From: Haliotispira sp965263485
GTDB taxonomy: Bacteria; Spirochaetota; Spirochaetia; SP-2023
Length of the DNA stretch: 64,000 nucleotides
Direction: 5' to 3'
NCBI GenBank assembly: GCA_965263485.1
Contig: CBDHHO010000001.1
Coordinates: 806,001-870,000, forward strand
The notes below the pieces were generated by a model. The model was not told where the DNA came from. It made no database searches and saw only the letters and a program-made list of their open reading frames with translations. This document shows positions 7,725-16,625 of this stretch, in pieces; the first letter of the stretch is position 1, and each line of letters opens with the position of its first letter. The translations under genes were made by a program, and so were the position numbers.

Positions 7725-10433
7725 ATGACAGAGCAAGGCAGAAAGAATAGCAAAGCCGAATACATTCAGGTGCGGGGACGTGTTCAGGGTGTCGGCTTTC
7801 GGCCCTTTGTCTGGCAATTGGCCCGGGAACTGGGCCTTTCCGGCCATGTCTTCAACGATGTTCAGGGCGTCAGCATTCAGGTCCGGGGCAGCCCGAACCG
7901 ACTGGAGCAGTTTGCCCGCCGACTGGAATCCCAGGCTCCGCCTCTGGCCGAGGTGGAGAGTATCGAACGCACGACCCTGGATAGTGATGAATATCCAGCA
8001 CATTCGTCTCGGAGCTTTCAGATACTTCCCAGCCCGCCGGGTGCGCGCGGCAAGCAGCTTACGGCAATCCCGCCCGATATTGTGAGCTGCCTGGCCTGTA
8101 CCAAAGAAATATCTGAACCGGATATGCGACGTTACCGCTACCCTTTTACCAACTGTACCCACTGCGGTCCTCGCCTGACCATCATCAAAGAACTGCCCTA
8201 TGACCGTGCCCGTACGGAAATGGCCACCTTTCAAATGTGCGATCAGTGCCGGAGCGAATACCGCGACCCTGGGGACCGTCGCTACCACGCCCAGCCCATC
8301 GCTTGCCCGGCCTGCGGCCCGCGAGCTTGGCTCAGCGACCAGCGGGGCCGGGAACTCGATCCCCGAAATTTTGTCGCGGCGGGCGATGTAATCAGAGCAG
8401 CAGCAGCCCTGCTCAAGCAAGGCGCGATCTTGGCACTCAAGGGGCTGGGAGGTTTCCAGTTGGCCTGTGATGCGGGCAATGAGCTCGCCGTTGCCCGGCT
8501 GCGGCAGCGCAAGCAGCGACCGGACAAGCCCTTTGCCCTGATGTTCCCTGATCTGAACCAAGCAGAGTCCTGCTGTCGGATTTCTGTCACCGCCGTGCGG
8601 GCTCTGCGCAGCCCGCACGGGCCGATCGTGCTGCTGCCGCGCAAGGCTGCGGATGCGACCCAGCTGGCTCCGGGTATTGCACAGGGCCTAAACGAACTGG
8701 GTATTATGCTGCCCGGAACGCCATTGCATCTATTGCTGCTGCGCGATTTTAACGGCCCCTTGGTGATGACTTCGGGCAACCGGAGCAATGAGCCTCAGTG
8801 CATTGACAACCAGCAGGCCTTGGACAAATTGCGATGGATTGCCGATTATTGGTTGCTGCACGACCGCAAAATTCTGTGCCGGGTGGATGATTCGGTGCTG
8901 CGCGACCACAGTGTCTACAGCCTGGAAGGTACTTTGCAGATGCTGCGCCACGCCCGTGGCTACGCCCCTCACAGTTTTAGGCTGCCCCGTTCTTTACGCC
9001 CGGTTTCGGCTCAAATTTTGGCTCTGGGCTCTCAGGAAAAGGCCTCCCTGGCTTTTATCCACGGGGATCAGCTGGTTCTGAGTCAGTATTTGGGCAATCT
9101 GGCTGAACCGGGCAACTGGCAGGATTTTCAAAGAAACCTGCGCCACTATCAGCAACTATACCGACTGAAGCCTGAAGTGCTGGCCATCGACCAGCACCCT
9201 GAATATCTCAATTCCAAATATGCCCGGGAATTGGCAGGTCAATTCCCAAGTAGCGGATATAATTCGGCAGTCAGTGCTACGGGGGGTCTTTCCCTCGATC
9301 ACGCTCCGGAAATTGAAGAAGTACAGCATCACCACGCTCATCTGGCGGCTTGTATGCTCGAACACGGCCTGGAGGGCCGGACCGTTATCGGAGTGCTGCT
9401 TGATGGTCTGGGCTACGGTACTGACCGGAGGGAAGACGAGCAAAACCAGGCCTGCCAGCTGTGGGGCATGGAATTTTTGCTGGGGGGCTACGCACAGGCA
9501 GAGCGAGTTGCCAGTTTGCAGGCGGTTCCTCTCATGGGGGGCGCACTGGCCGCAAAAGAGCCGTGGCGCTGCCTGCTGGCCTGGCTGCTGCAACTCTGCC
9601 CCTCATCTGCTGTCGATTCACAACAGAAAGCGGCGAGAATAACAGGCAGCGAATTGCAGCAGCTTGTCGCCGACTGGCAGATTTCGGACTGTCTGCCACA
9701 GCTCTCTGTGCCTCAACTGGAACTCCTGCTACACGGTGCCCACAATGGTAGTTTTCCGCAGAGCTCTTCGGCGGGCAGACTCTTTGATGCGGTGGCGGCC
9801 TTGCTCCTGGCCAAGGCCGATGGCCCATTGTGTACCAGCTATGACGGCCAGGCCGCCATTGAACTTGAGGCTTTGGCCCAGAAATATTTGTACGAGCAAA
9901 GACTTATCGGTGCGGGATTTTCGTCAATGACGGGACTGCTGACAGAAAGGATTGCCCAGTACCTTGAACCCTACCCGTATCATCTTGCAGAATTTGCCAC
10001 GGCGAACTCGGAGCAGAATTTTTTAGAGTTGCAATTGACTCCCATGTGGCCAGTACTGCTGCAAGATTGGCTCAGTCGGGAGGAGCAGGGTTACTGCGCG
10101 TTGCGTTTCCATTGGACCCTGGCGCAGGCGATCTGCAAGATTTGCTGTAACCTGGCAGAAACTGCTTGGAGGCCGGCTGCCGAACAGGGTGAGCCGGTGG
10201 CTCCCGAACTTATTTTGAGTGGGGGGGTGTTTCAGAATGCCCTGCTACTTAAGCTCTGCCGTGAGTTGCTGCAGCAATATGGCGCAGCAAAGCGAAGGCA
10301 GGGCGCAGCTGTGTTGGGCCAAGTTTACAGCCCCGTTCAGTTTCCGGCTAATGACGGCGGCCTGGCCCTCGGTCAGGCCGCCGTTGCGGCCGCTCGCAGG
10401 GTTGGATCTTTTGTGGACCAAACCACTGACTAA
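7725..10433 (+). CDS. hypF: Carbamoyltransferase HypF
   Basis: Makes the thiocarboxamide on HypE from carbamoyl phosphate, the source of the cyanide ligands. Domains in order: acylphosphatase (VRGRVQGVGFRPFVWQLA, residues about 17-105), two zinc-finger-like repeats (CLAC...CTHC and CDQC...CPAC, about 115-200), YrdC-like domain (about 215-410, including GGFQLACDA and SGNRSNEP), and Kae1-like carbamoyltransferase domain (HHHAHLAACMLEHG, VLLDGLGYGTD, LSGGVFQNALLL). About 902 residues, longer than the common 750-780, with extra sequence inside the Kae1-like domain. An in-frame TTG at 7722 adjoins ATG 7725, the preferred start. It probably has its own promoter, or reads through the MITE upstream. 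Confidence 0.94.
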   Translation: MTEQGRKNSKAEYIQVRGRVQGVGFRPFVWQLARELGLSGHVFNDVQGVSIQVRGSPNRLEQFARRLESQAPPLAEVESIERTTLDSDEYPAHSSRSFQILPSPPGARGKQLTAIPPDIVSCLACTKEISEPDMRRYRYPFTNCTHCGPRLTIIKELPYDRARTEMATFQMCDQCRSEYRDPGDRRYHAQPIACPACGPRAWLSDQRGRELDPRNFVAAGDVIRAAAALLKQGAILALKGLGGFQLACDAGNELAVARLRQRKQRPDKPFALMFPDLNQAESCCRISVTAVRALRSPHGPIVLLPRKAADATQLAPGIAQGLNELGIMLPGTPLHLLLLRDFNGPLVMTSGNRSNEPQCIDNQQALDKLRWIADYWLLHDRKILCRVDDSVLRDHSVYSLEGTLQMLRHARGYAPHSFRLPRSLRPVSAQILALGSQEKASLAFIHGDQLVLSQYLGNLAEPGNWQDFQRNLRHYQQLYRLKPEVLAIDQHPEYLNSKYARELAGQFPSSGYNSAVSATGGLSLDHAPEIEEVQHHHAHLAACMLEHGLEGRTVIGVLLDGLGYGTDRREDEQNQACQLWGMEFLLGGYAQAERVASLQAVPLMGGALAAKEPWRCLLAWLLQLCPSSAVDSQQKAARITGSELQQLVADWQISDCLPQLSVPQLELLLHGAHNGSFPQSSSAGRLFDAVAALLLAKADGPLCTSYDGQAAIELEALAQKYLYEQRLIGAGFSSMTGLLTERIAQYLEPYPYHLAEFATANSEQNFLELQLTPMWPVLLQDWLSREEQGYCALRFHWTLAQAICKICCNLAETAWRPAAEQGEPVAPELILSGGVFQNALLLKLCRELLQQYGAAKRRQGAAVLGQVYSPVQFPANDGGLALGQAAVAAARRVGSFVDQTTD

Positions 10434-10434
10434 A

Positions 10435-10475
10435 GGGAACCTCTAAAAAAAATATGACTATAGGGAACCTCTAAG
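10435..10475. mobile_element. Two stacked left-end fragments of the MITE-like family
   Basis: GGGAACCTCTAAAAA at 10435 and GGGAACCTCTAA at 10463, both in the same orientation and without matching right ends; degenerate remnants just after hypF. Confidence 0.5.
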
Positions 10476-10546
10476 CCTTCTGCATGATACTGTATTGATA
10501 TCGGGCGAAATTCTACGGCACTCAGGCGCCGCAGTTATCAAGGACG

Positions 10547-10852
10547 CCTCCCCAAAAAAGCCAATTTTCAGAGATTTTCCTGCAATTTCTCTTGCCCTCC
10601 GCGGGGAAATCGTATATTCTTTGAGAAGAACAAGCCATTTCATAAACCCATTTCATCTTTTATTAAAACCATTCCGACCTTGGCCGGAACATCATCTTTA
10701 TGCATTATTTTGCATAATAATACCAAGGAGTATTGCACTATGGAACACAAGTTCAGTAAAATTCGCTCATCGCTCATCGCTCATCGCTCATCGCTCATCG
10801 CTCATCGAAAAAATTAAACCCATATAGCAGGGGGAATTATTTCTCTGCGGGA
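10547..10852 (+). repeat. Conserved lipoprotein leader, copy 1
   Basis: About 300 bp shared, nearly base for base, with 34391-34692, 54143-54440 and 57951-58245. In order: a GC-rich patch with a possible promoter (TTGCCC at 10592, TATATT at 10613, spacer 15, weak), a hairpin TTCCG...CGGAA in the segment reading ACCTTGGCC, an inverted repeat TTATGCA-N6-TGCATAA (10698-10717), AAGGAG, a short ORF from ATG 10740 (MEHKFSKIRSSLIAHR..., stop at 10817) containing the heptanucleotide repeat, then a GGGGGAA patch before the lipoprotein signal peptide. Confidence 0.85.
10766..10807 (+). repeat. Heptanucleotide tandem repeat (CTCATCG)x6 in leader 1
   Basis: Six perfect 7-bp units inside the short ORF starting ATG 10740 (AAGGAG upstream). 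With six units that ORF ends at TAA 10817; with seven or four it would run in frame into the lipoprotein signal peptide. Confidence 0.9.
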
Positions 10853-11983
10853 ATTTCACGCCCATTTATCCTTTTATTTGTCTGCTCCCTGATTCTACTG
10901 GTCGCCTGCGATCCGCCCTCCTCCGGCAGCGAGGGCGGCAGCGAGGGCGGCGGAGAGAGCGTGCGCCTTGCCTTCTCCGACCATTCCGACCGAAGCCAGA
11001 GCATCATCGGCATGCGGGAATTCCTGCTCACCATTACCGCCGCTGTGTCCCGGCCCAAGGAAATATCCTTTATCGTGGGAGAAAGCAGCGCCCCGCCTCC
11101 GTGGAGCGAAGTGGAAAACCACCCCGCCAAAATCACCCGAGCGTTCCGCCCCGAGCAAAATCCGCAGCAAAACCAGCGGAGAATCTATTTCAGCGCAACG
11201 GAAAAATTCCCCGCATCCGCCATTCGCTATGACAGCAACGGCAACGCGGTTTTCACCGCCATTCGGGTCGATCTGTCCCAGGCGGGAGGAGGCTCGGCCG
11301 AAGCCGCTTATACCCGCGCCCAAGCCCCGGGAATCATGGTCCCCGGGGAAACCTATTATGTCCACGCCTACGCTTCGGGAAGCACTGTCGCCACCCACGC
11401 CGTGAGGCTGGAAAATTACCCGACCGACAGCAGCACTTTTGCCCGTCAGGTAGGGGGCGCTGCCCCCGATGACAGACCGGGGGGCGAAACCGTAAACCTT
11501 ACCGAATTTATTTGGGGCATGAAGGGCTGGAAGGGCGCAAACGGCCAATATGTCCCCATTATAGAGGCCGATGAGATCGAGGCGAAGAAAAGCGAGATCT
11601 TCTTCATTCCACTCAGAACGAGGAGCCCCGATGACTGGGACGCTGCCTCAAATACGGTCTGTGTTACCTCTCATCCCAAGAAATTTCAATTCCAAAGTAG
11701 TCCGGTCGATACAAGTTATCAAGACGTAATCACTTTTAGAGAAGGGAATACGGTAGCGGCGAATGAGAACGCCGTAACCTTTGAGAAGTCTGCGCATCTG
11801 TTCCCGAAGGTCCTAGCAGACAAGGAGCAGGACGAAACATTCGACTTCCTCTATCTCCCCAAAGTCGGCACGGACGGATGGAGCTACTATCATCAGGCTT
11901 TTTTTTCATGTCGAAATGTGATTGCACAACAAATCGGCTATAGAGGGGTTGGGGACTTCCGTTTTCGGATTATTGAGGAGTAG
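10853..11983 (+). CDS. Putative surface lipoprotein, leader-linked family A, copy 1
   Basis: Not a recognised family. The reading frame encodes a lipoprotein signal peptide (RPFILLFVCSLILLVAC, lipobox LVAC then DPPSS) and a Ser/Gly/Glu linker, followed by a roughly 340-residue secreted domain beginning VRLAFSDHSDRSQSIIG. It is paralogous to the gene at 56937-57950 (shared REFLL, YY.HAY and TRAF motifs). No ATG lies in frame upstream of the signal peptide: the frame is closed by TAA near 10758, and the first standard start (GTG 10961) is after the lipobox. I mark the feature from a conserved ATT codon only to include the signal peptide; the real start may be the leader ATG 10740 after a repeat-number change. 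Mature protein expected on an outer leaflet. Function unknown. Confidence 0.65.
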   Translation: MSRPFILLFVCSLILLVACDPPSSGSEGGSEGGGESVRLAFSDHSDRSQSIIGMREFLLTITAAVSRPKEISFIVGESSAPPPWSEVENHPAKITRAFRPEQNPQQNQRRIYFSATEKFPASAIRYDSNGNAVFTAIRVDLSQAGGGSAEAAYTRAQAPGIMVPGETYYVHAYASGSTVATHAVRLENYPTDSSTFARQVGGAAPDDRPGGETVNLTEFIWGMKGWKGANGQYVPIIEADEIEAKKSEIFFIPLRTRSPDDWDAASNTVCVTSHPKKFQFQSSPVDTSYQDVITFREGNTVAANENAVTFEKSAHLFPKVLADKEQDETFDFLYLPKVGTDGWSYYHQAFFSCRNVIAQQIGYRGVGDFRFRIIEE

Positions 11984-12042
11984 TGAGGGGGCTCGCTAAT
12001 GCCGGGCGGGGGGTAGTTGTTCAGGATAGCTTCACAAAAAAA

Positions 12043-12062
12043 CAAATTTTTAGAGGTTCCTT
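12043..12062. mobile_element. Right-end remnant of MITE-like family
   Basis: AATTTTTAGAGGTTCC at 12043-12060, no paired left end nearby. Confidence 0.45.
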
Positions 12063-12088
12063 TTAGTGGGACAAACAGAGCTTTGTTG

Positions 12089-13909
12089 CTATCCCGGCAA
12101 ATGACTATGATGGAAATCGTGGTATAGCTCCAATTGCCGGTGTGTCAGGAAGTCGTCCGGTCGGAGCCCCGGAGAAGAGTCCTTGGCAGAGTGGCGCAGC
12201 GATTCAATCTCATCGAGGATGTTCTGCGGATTTTTCAGGTTCTGCAAGCGAATGGTATGCTCATTAAATTGTAGGGAAATCGTTCCAAAACCTAAAATAT
12301 TCAAGTATTCCAAATGTATATTCTGGATTTCCCGGATGGGTATTTTCCGGGGGCGCCAGTGCCCCAGAAAATTGTCCTGGCGCAGCAGGAATTCTTCGTT
12401 GATGCGCCAGCTGTAGCGCAGCCAGCGCAGTAGCTGGAACAGCATCAGCAGGCCCAAGGCCAGCAGCGGAATAGTCAGATAGATCTTCAACAGTTCTGAG
12501 CGCAGACTGTAGAACAGGCCCACCGCGCTCAGCCCCGCCGGCGGCAGAACCTGGATTGCCAACGCACGCAGACTTCGCTGCAATTTGCCCTCCGGCTCGG
12601 CACTGCGGTAGTTGATTTCTTTAATCAGTTCCGGCTGTAATTTATGCCACTTTTGGAACTGGCGCAGTGCCGAGCGGTTCTGCACCTGCTGCTGTAGCTT
12701 GCGGGCATCTTCGAGGCTCTGACGGAATATGGTCAGCCACTTCTGCATTCGGTCGATGGGAAATATCTGTATGATTTCACCGTGCTGCGTCAAAATGCGC
12801 AGCCCTCCCAAACCGAAAATCCGGCTCAGCAACGGGAGTGAAATCGGCTCAAGTTGCCGGATACTGAGTAACGGATAGCTTTTGATCCTGCTGCTCAAGC
12901 CCGTCAAATTGCGTTCGGTAATGTGCAGCAGGCTGCGCTTGAGTGTGTATTCACAGCGGTAACGTTGCAACACGACAAGAACCAGCAGCAGCAATGAGAG
13001 CACACCCAGAAGCAAATTGATCAAAGGAAAGGCATCCCAGCGCAGCCGGGCGAATTGCCAGATATTGAGGGCACCCAGCGCGAAAAACGCCAGCAGAGCG
13101 CCGTACCAGCTATTGTAACTGTGCAGCAGCGGTTTGCGCTGCAACCACTGCCGCCCTAAGTCGCGGGTATGGGGCGGTGGTACTTTGGCCATCTGCTGCC
13201 AGATCGGCAGGGGCAGACCGGAGATCAGGTGGCCCTCTTCATTGTAAGCTGGCCGCAGTGCCCGGTGAATCTTGGGCTGCTGCTGGGCCAGCTTGGACAG
13301 GTGGAAGGCCGTTATGCAGATCACTTGGGTATCGTCTTCCCGCGAAATGATGGCATTAGGAGCCAACAGATCCTGGGTCAGCGCACGGACGTTGATGAGA
13401 TCTCCGGGGAAGAAGTAACGTAGCAGTTTTTTCTGTGTTACCGTCTCCGGTGCGGGAGTATTCGTTCCGGTTCTCTCAATTTCTGCGGACAGCTCTTCAT
13501 TCGCAGATCTGCTTCCGGTTTCACCGGGGCCTGGCTCTGCAGCCCGGTGAGCATAGGGTGAGTCTGGACCCTGTGCGACCGCAGCACTGTCTGGAGGATC
13601 GGACGGAGCATCCACACAGGGTTGGGTTCTTGGGGGCCCTATACCAGAGTCCATAGCGGGATTTACGACCGATACTGCTGCCGAACTCTTCTCTGCCTGC
13701 TCCGCCGGCATTCTGGTTTCTTCTGCGTATTCACCGAGGCGGCCGCGCACCACCAGCCACAAGACTTCCTGCAATTCATTGGGTAGCACCAGATAGGAGC
13801 CTTTTGGGCAGCGATAGAGTTCAAGGTAGTATGAGAGTATGCGGCGTTCGTGTTCGAGCAAGGCACAAAAAAACGGATGTTCGGCCAAGAAGTGGTCTAT
13901 CAGGGTCAT
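12089..13909 (-). CDS. Membrane protein with cNMP-binding-like N-terminus and two bacterial PH domains
   Basis: 606 residues. Residues 1-75 (HFLAEHPFFCALLEHERRIL...LWLVVRGRLGEYAEE) and about 150-205 (LLRYFFPGDLINVRAL...VICITAFHLSKLAQ) look like a cNMP-binding beta-roll split by a low-complexity insertion rich in Ala, Pro, Glu and Ser. There follow a pair of membrane helices (YGALLAFFALGALNIW, FPLINLLLGVLSLLLLVLVVL), a PH-like domain (YRCEYTLKRSLLHITERNLTG), a second helix pair (about 455-495) and a second PH-like domain ending in HTIRLQNLKNPQNILDEIE. The double helix-pair plus bPH arrangement is known from YdbT/bPH_2 proteins; the fused cNMP-like part is unusual. ATG 13909 overlaps the upstream stop by 4 bases, so it is the last gene of a three-gene operon. 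Role unknown; probably a membrane sensor or scaffold. Confidence 0.72.
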   Translation of the reverse strand: MTLIDHFLAEHPFFCALLEHERRILSYYLELYRCPKGSYLVLPNELQEVLWLVVRGRLGEYAEETRMPAEQAEKSSAAVSVVNPAMDSGIGPPRTQPCVDAPSDPPDSAAVAQGPDSPYAHRAAEPGPGETGSRSANEELSAEIERTGTNTPAPETVTQKKLLRYFFPGDLINVRALTQDLLAPNAIISREDDTQVICITAFHLSKLAQQQPKIHRALRPAYNEEGHLISGLPLPIWQQMAKVPPPHTRDLGRQWLQRKPLLHSYNSWYGALLAFFALGALNIWQFARLRWDAFPLINLLLGVLSLLLLVLVVLQRYRCEYTLKRSLLHITERNLTGLSSRIKSYPLLSIRQLEPISLPLLSRIFGLGGLRILTQHGEIIQIFPIDRMQKWLTIFRQSLEDARKLQQQVQNRSALRQFQKWHKLQPELIKEINYRSAEPEGKLQRSLRALAIQVLPPAGLSAVGLFYSLRSELLKIYLTIPLLALGLLMLFQLLRWLRYSWRINEEFLLRQDNFLGHWRPRKIPIREIQNIHLEYLNILGFGTISLQFNEHTIRLQNLKNPQNILDEIESLRHSAKDSSPGLRPDDFLTHRQLELYHDFHHSHLPG

Positions 13910-14625
13910 AACTTATCTTCATTCAGGGTCGGCCGCCGCACGGCGCGCACAACTTGCCGCCTGACTTGCCGCTGCCTGACCAGCCCATTTTCTGGGCTTG
14001 GAGCTGCGGATCGGGGTGTTTGGTTGGAAACACTGCTAAGGCCCGGGGGCTTTTGCTCGCAGTTGAGCCATTTTTCGATCACCCGAATCAGCAATTGGCT
14101 GAAGTCTTCGGCGCAATCCTGTGTTACTTGCAACTGCTGGCGCAGCACTTTTCCATAGTGTAGACCCTCTTCGCGAATGCTCAGAACAGCGCTTCCTTTG
14201 CGCTGTTGCACCTGAAAGGAAAAACGGCGCCGAATGTCATCCACCTGAGTGCAGTGTCCCATTTCCCCTTTGTTCAGAGCAGCCAGCGCGGCCAGGCAAG
14301 CAGCCGCAAAGTCCCGGCGCTGCTCGGCGAAGACCAGAATCGAATGGCGCCGGGGAAAAATTTTCCCGCCCTTTTCCATCTTCTGGGGTTCGGTACTACA
14401 CTCCATCGGTTGTGCTGTCTGTTTTGTGGCTTGCTTGCCCTGTGGGCTTTGCGATTTGCAGCTCTCAACCAAATTCAAGTAGATATCACCTTCGCGGTTT
14501 TCCTTTAGATTCATGAAATAGTCGCTGCCCTTGGAATTTCGCAGGTGTCGTGAATACAACTCACCGCGATAACTGTCCCGTTGCTGCGGCTTCCCGCGGG
14601 GAATAGAGGGTGCTTTATCTGTCAT
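13906..14625 (-). CDS. PUR-alpha-like (DUF3276 type) nucleic-acid-binding protein with inserted linker
   Basis: The segment RGELYSRHLRNSKGSDYFMNLKENREGDIYLNLVES and, after a charged linker of about 35 residues, RRHSILVFAEQRRDFAAACLAAL match the two halves of the short PUR domain known in spirochaetes and Bacteroidetes (Borrelia BpuR type), which binds single-stranded DNA and RNA. About 239 residues, against about 120 for the simple family members; residues 130-200 may be a second, diverged half-repeat and the C-terminus is basic (RQRQVRRQVVRAVRRPT). The start is uncertain: ATG 14625 is preferred over an in-frame TTG 14634, and neither has a clear ribosome-binding site. The stop overlaps the PH-domain gene (ATGA). 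Assignment is from pattern recognition only. Confidence 0.6.
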   Translation of the reverse strand: MTDKAPSIPRGKPQQRDSYRGELYSRHLRNSKGSDYFMNLKENREGDIYLNLVESCKSQSPQGKQATKQTAQPMECSTEPQKMEKGGKIFPRRHSILVFAEQRRDFAAACLAALAALNKGEMGHCTQVDDIRRRFSFQVQQRKGSAVLSIREEGLHYGKVLRQQLQVTQDCAEDFSQLLIRVIEKWLNCEQKPPGLSSVSNQTPRSAAPSPENGLVRQRQVRRQVVRAVRRPTLNEDKL

Positions 14626-14649
14626 AATAGTCAATGATATGAACTGCCC

Positions 14650-16302
14650 TCAGAGCTGCAATGCGCAGTCGCGCGCCAGAACTTTGCGGCAGGCCGGAGC
14701 GAAGTGTCGGGCCAATGCGATAAATTCCTGTAGAGCTTTGCTACCTGATGTGTCGTGGCAGCCTTCCAGCTGGTAGCCGGTATTGACAAAGGCCTCCAGC
14801 TGTAATTTGGCCGCCAGAAAATGTTCTTCTTTGTGCACTGCGCCAATCAGCACGGAATCCAGCAGGCCGATGACTTCCCAAGCCACCTGTTCAACCTGCC
14901 AGTAGTGCCCTTGGTCTTTGTTCTGTTCGGAAATGCGCAGCGGCAGGTGCTCAATGATGTGGTCTATTTTCTGAAGCAGGGCTTCCAGATTGAAGTAGCC
15001 AATCGCACAGTTGAACAGCAGGCCTTTACCCAGATTTTGGGCCGCCTGTAAAATCTCCTTATCGACCCCGACGCCGATGTCAAAACAGTTCAGCTTAGTT
15101 TTCTGCGACCCGGTTGTCTGCCTCTCCGTTTTGCCCCCTGTGCGCAGCAGTACACCACCCTTGATGTCCAGAGGGCTGCGGTACGAACAGGCAAAGAGGC
15201 CCTCACAACCGCTGAGAGCCAGCAGGCCGAGAAAGCCAGGCTGAAGATTGTAGGCGATGTTGTCAATATTGCCCAGCGAGATATAGCGCGTTCCCTGTCG
15301 GTAGAGCTGCTGCAAGAGTTGGCGCAGAGCAAAGAAGCATTGGCCGTGGCCTCCGGGCATCGGCAGGTAATCGCCGTCGCGGTTGCGGAAAAAACGCCAT
15401 CTGTCTGCCCTCGTCGGGCCTGTTTGCCCCGCCGAGACGGGCTCAAAGGTGGCGATCAGAGGTTGTTTTTCAGAAAAAACCTGTTGTTCCGGCAGCCAGC
15501 CCAGTTCTGCTGCCAAGGATTCCAAGTCTGCTGGGTCATTGCGCCAGCCTCGGCCCGTATGCCCTGCTTCCTGCCTCAAATATCGCTGCAGAGGCACCTG
15601 GGTCAGTTCGCTGGTCATCTGGAAGAACTTGGGCTGCCGTTCGGATGGCAGTGCTGCCAAACCAAGACGGTTGCTCAATTCGCTATGGCAACGGATCTTG
15701 TGCAGCAGTGAACGCAGCTTCAGGCCCATAAAACTGGGGCCGGGTTCAATCGCAGCGCCGGAGCCGCTAGCAAACGCCGGGCACAGGGCCTTGGGCAATT
15801 GGGCAAAGTCCCGGGCCAGTACCTCAAATTCACTTTCAAACAGAGAGAACAATTCGGGCGCAAAGCTTTGGTTTTTCTTGCGGTCAAAGTACGAAGAGGC
15901 CGAGCCGCCGTTGAGCAGGCCAAAGGCAAAATACGGGCTGAGCAAGAGTCCGATTTCGGCAATTTCGGCTTCGTTGAGGGTATACGCGCGAGAACCGGAG
16001 GAAGGTTTCAGTACCCGCTCCAGTTCAGGATACTGATCCCGGAGTTTCCGGAGACGTTCGTTGCTCACGCAGTAGTTCAGGCCCGAAGAAAAATCGACGA
16101 TGTTCCTGCCATCAACTTCGGGAATCTGGAAATTTTCGACTGCGGTGCGAGACTTTGCGCCTGTCTCCGCACTCTCAAAACCGCCCTGATTGAGGGTGCC
16201 GAGAATTTGCAGGCTCAATTCGACATTGATATTGGCTTCGCGCATGCGGCACCGCTCTGTCTGGGATAATGCTTGCTGCCGAATGGGCCCTTCTGTGCTC
16301 AT
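14650..16302 (-). CDS. UDPGP-family nucleotidyltransferase (UDP-sugar pyrophosphorylase-like)
   Basis: 550 residues resembling eukaryote-type UDP-glucose/UDP-GlcNAc pyrophosphorylases. Seen: nucleotide-binding loop GLLNGGSASSYFDRKKNQSF (the GG.(G/A)(T/S)..G-K equivalent), PMPGGHGQCFFALRQL (matches the PPGGHGD motif), YISLGNIDNIA (matches the xxNxDN motif) and a later segment NCAIGYFNLEALL. It would transfer UMP from UTP to a sugar 1-phosphate for envelope polysaccharide or glycolipid synthesis; which sugar cannot be told. ATG 16302; first gene of the operon continuing with the PUR-like and PH-domain genes (24-bp gap, then a 4-bp overlap). Confidence 0.72.
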   Translation of the reverse strand: MSTEGPIRQQALSQTERCRMREANINVELSLQILGTLNQGGFESAETGAKSRTAVENFQIPEVDGRNIVDFSSGLNYCVSNERLRKLRDQYPELERVLKPSSGSRAYTLNEAEIAEIGLLLSPYFAFGLLNGGSASSYFDRKKNQSFAPELFSLFESEFEVLARDFAQLPKALCPAFASGSGAAIEPGPSFMGLKLRSLLHKIRCHSELSNRLGLAALPSERQPKFFQMTSELTQVPLQRYLRQEAGHTGRGWRNDPADLESLAAELGWLPEQQVFSEKQPLIATFEPVSAGQTGPTRADRWRFFRNRDGDYLPMPGGHGQCFFALRQLLQQLYRQGTRYISLGNIDNIAYNLQPGFLGLLALSGCEGLFACSYRSPLDIKGGVLLRTGGKTERQTTGSQKTKLNCFDIGVGVDKEILQAAQNLGKGLLFNCAIGYFNLEALLQKIDHIIEHLPLRISEQNKDQGHYWQVEQVAWEVIGLLDSVLIGAVHKEEHFLAAKLQLEAFVNTGYQLEGCHDTSGSKALQEFIALARHFAPACRKVLARDCALQL

Positions 16303-16377
16303 AAGTAAAATATCTGCTTATGGGAACCTCGCTGAGGAAGCGATTCGACAGCAAGATTGCCGTTCAGTGCGAAATTA

Positions 16378-16410
16378 GACAACGAGGCGCTCATAAGACA
16401 CCTCGTTGTC
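16378..16410. terminator. Hairpin between divergent genes
   Basis: GACAACGAGG and CCTCGTTGTC form a perfect 10-bp stem with a 13-base loop; no T-run follows. It sits between a minus-strand operon start and the first TRAP promoter. It could be a boundary hairpin or a MITE relic (GGGAACCTC at 16322 resembles a left end). Confidence 0.4.
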
Positions 16411-16433
16411 CAATTTACCTGATGGTGTCAGTA

Positions 16434-16625
16434 GGTGGAAGACTTTCTTCTGTGTTTTTGGATTTCGGGCCGTGAAGGGTTGGGTGATTTTTTATAAATT
16501 TACTTGACAACTGAAAATTTTCATGTTATAGTTTTAGCAATCTAGTAGATTAATCGTGGATTGTTTTCTATGATCCCAATGAAACATTGTGGAGATGAAA
16601 TGATGAAAAAAACGCTCTTATTACT
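16434..16625 (+). repeat. Duplicated TRAP promoter/5' region, copy 1
   Basis: About 190 bp from GGTGGAAGACTTTCTTCTGT through the promoter, the ribosome-binding site and the first signal-peptide codons; closely matches 20751-20940. Confidence 0.85.
16504..16532 (+). promoter_or_regulatory. Sigma-70 promoter of TRAP operon 1
   Basis: TTGACA (16504-16509), 17-base spacer, TATAGT (16527-16532). The spacer contains the palindrome GAAAATTTTC, a possible operator. The start codon is about 70 bases downstream of the -10 box. Confidence 0.8.

Noticed and set aside
10495..10827. 110-codon ORF across leader 1 (and the similar ones in leaders 2 and 3)
   Set aside because: It has no ribosome-binding site and its frame is dictated by the heptamer tract; the ATG with AAGGAG at 10740 is the better candidate.
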